From: an uncultured Atopobium sp.
GTDB lineage: Bacteria; Actinomycetota; Coriobacteriia; Coriobacteriales; Atopobiaceae
Length of the DNA: 64,000 nucleotides
Assembly: GCA_946997485.1 (NCBI GenBank)
Contig: CAMPVF010000003.1
Coordinates: forward strand, 62,001-126,000
Direction of reading: 5' to 3'
The notes below the pieces were generated by a model that was not told where the DNA came from, searched no databases, and saw nothing but the letters and a program-made list of their open reading frames with translations. Positions 63,480 to 64,000 of the stretch are shown here, in pieces. Every line of letters starts with the position of its first letter. Positions within the stretch are counted from its first letter, which is position 1. The translations under genes and the position numbers were made by a program.

Positions 63480-64000
63480 TTATCTTCTGCCCAATCTACG
63501 TCTCTGCATCTTCTTCCAAATTGCCCGACACTTTTCGCACCATTTAGCATCAATGCCGAGAGCATCAACGAGAATCTCTTTATCAACGATATCAAGAGCC
63601 TTTTCAATGTCATCGCCTTCACGGACGACTGCATCAATCCGTTTCAGCAAAGACCGGCACGTTTTTTCATCAATGGCGTCCAGCTTGGGAAGCATAATAT
63701 TTCCCATTTCTCCGGGCAATATCTCCAGGACACCGCCACCATAGCTGCGTCCGCAGATTTCCGTAAACGCAAAAGAAATGCTGTTATAGTATGCAAGCAG
63801 GATATTTTCCGGTTTTACATCCGAATTGAACTTCATCCGGTGCATTGTATCGGTCGATACAGCATTGCAGAGATTCAGAACAAATTTGGGGTAGAAGTTG
63901 TTCCTGCGAAGGAAGAATGCATCCGGAACCCATACTGACGGGACAATATACCAGCGATCTCTAATTGAGCATTTGTAGCCATCGTTTTCACCATTTGCTT
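63480..64000 (-). CDS. N6-adenine DNA methyltransferase, C-terminal part
   Basis: The frame is open from the right edge (first full codon at 63998) and gives about 172 C-terminal residues. It contains RDRWYIVPSVWVPDAFFLRR, NAVSTDTMHRMKF and CGRSYGGGVLEILPGEM, the usual C-terminal pattern of Eco57I-type and related adenine methyltransferases of restriction-modification systems. The catalytic NPPY-type motif would lie outside the window. Codon use and the lack of GCGC-rich words differ from the neighbours, suggesting transfer. The downstream restriction gene is broken, so this may be a solitary methylase. Confidence 0.75.
   Translation of the reverse strand, partial: ANGENDGYKCSIRDRWYIVPSVWVPDAFFLRRNNFYPKFVLNLCNAVSTDTMHRMKFNSDVKPENILLAYYNSISFAFTEICGRSYGGGVLEILPGEMGNIMLPKLDAIDEKTCRSLLKRIDAVVREGDDIEKALDIVDKEILVDALGIDAKWCEKCRAIWKKMQRRRLGRR

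Noticed and set aside
63428..63637. 69-codon minus-strand frame overlapping the methyltransferase end
   Set aside because: Most of it is an out-of-frame shadow of the methyltransferase; no start site or similarity.

Overview
The window is a chromosomal segment packed with housekeeping genes, about half G+C by eye, with short spacers and many ATGA or TAATG overlaps. Gene content points to a Gram-positive actinobacterium, most likely a Coriobacteriia member (a Cryptobacterium- or Eggerthella-type genome). The pointers are RNase J together with RNase Y, a two-subunit glycyl-tRNA synthetase, SpoVS in an apparent non-spore-former, a GarA-like FHA protein followed by a MerR regulator, and a RecX/LexA SOS system with Gram-positive type boxes. 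The class is an inference; the species was not tested.

Layout. 0-24.7 kb is almost all plus strand: end of mtaB, ybeY-dgkA-era-recO, rpsO-pnp, rnj-ftsK-rodZ-like, yajQ-rimO-pgsA-cinA, recA-recX, rny, a MutL-like GHKL ATPase, spoVS, miaB-miaA. At 24.7-27 kb lexA and a membrane acyltransferase-like gene (minus) diverge from a LysM membrane protein (plus), with two SOS boxes between them. 27-32 kb carries nrdR-dut, two NCS2 purine/pyrimidine permeases and trxB. 32-46.9 kb is minus strand: a ClC exchanger, a secreted NlpC/P60 hydrolase, apt, MerR and FHA regulators, RidA with a GcvT-like protein, a second CDP-alcohol phosphatidyltransferase, a truncated PPDK-regulator gene, glyS, glyQ, lepB, trmD, rimM, khpA and rpsP. 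47.2-49.5 kb is an OmpR/histidine-kinase pair. 49.6-62.2 kb is a condensed form of the priA-def-fmt-rsmB-thiN-rpmB-asp23-fakA-recG cluster known from Firmicutes. After dps the sequence changes character: the minus strand holds the end of an N6-adenine DNA methyltransferase running off the window, and a decayed C-terminal piece of a helicase-type restriction subunit.

How it works together. Much of the RNA maturation and decay machinery is here (YbeY, PNPase, RNase J, RNase Y, RsmB, RimM, TrmD, MiaA/B, RimO). pnp and rny each have a clear leader hairpin. The SOS circuit is readable from sequence: recA and lexA carry near-identical boxes, and the LysM protein facing lexA is placed like the SOS division inhibitors YneA/DivS. 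The least explained items are the MutL-like ATPase between rny and spoVS, the HAD-thiamine pyrophosphokinase fusion, the GcvT-like/RidA pair, the half-length PPDK regulator after glyS and the decaying restriction locus at the right end. No tRNA, rRNA, CRISPR array or insertion sequence was recognised.
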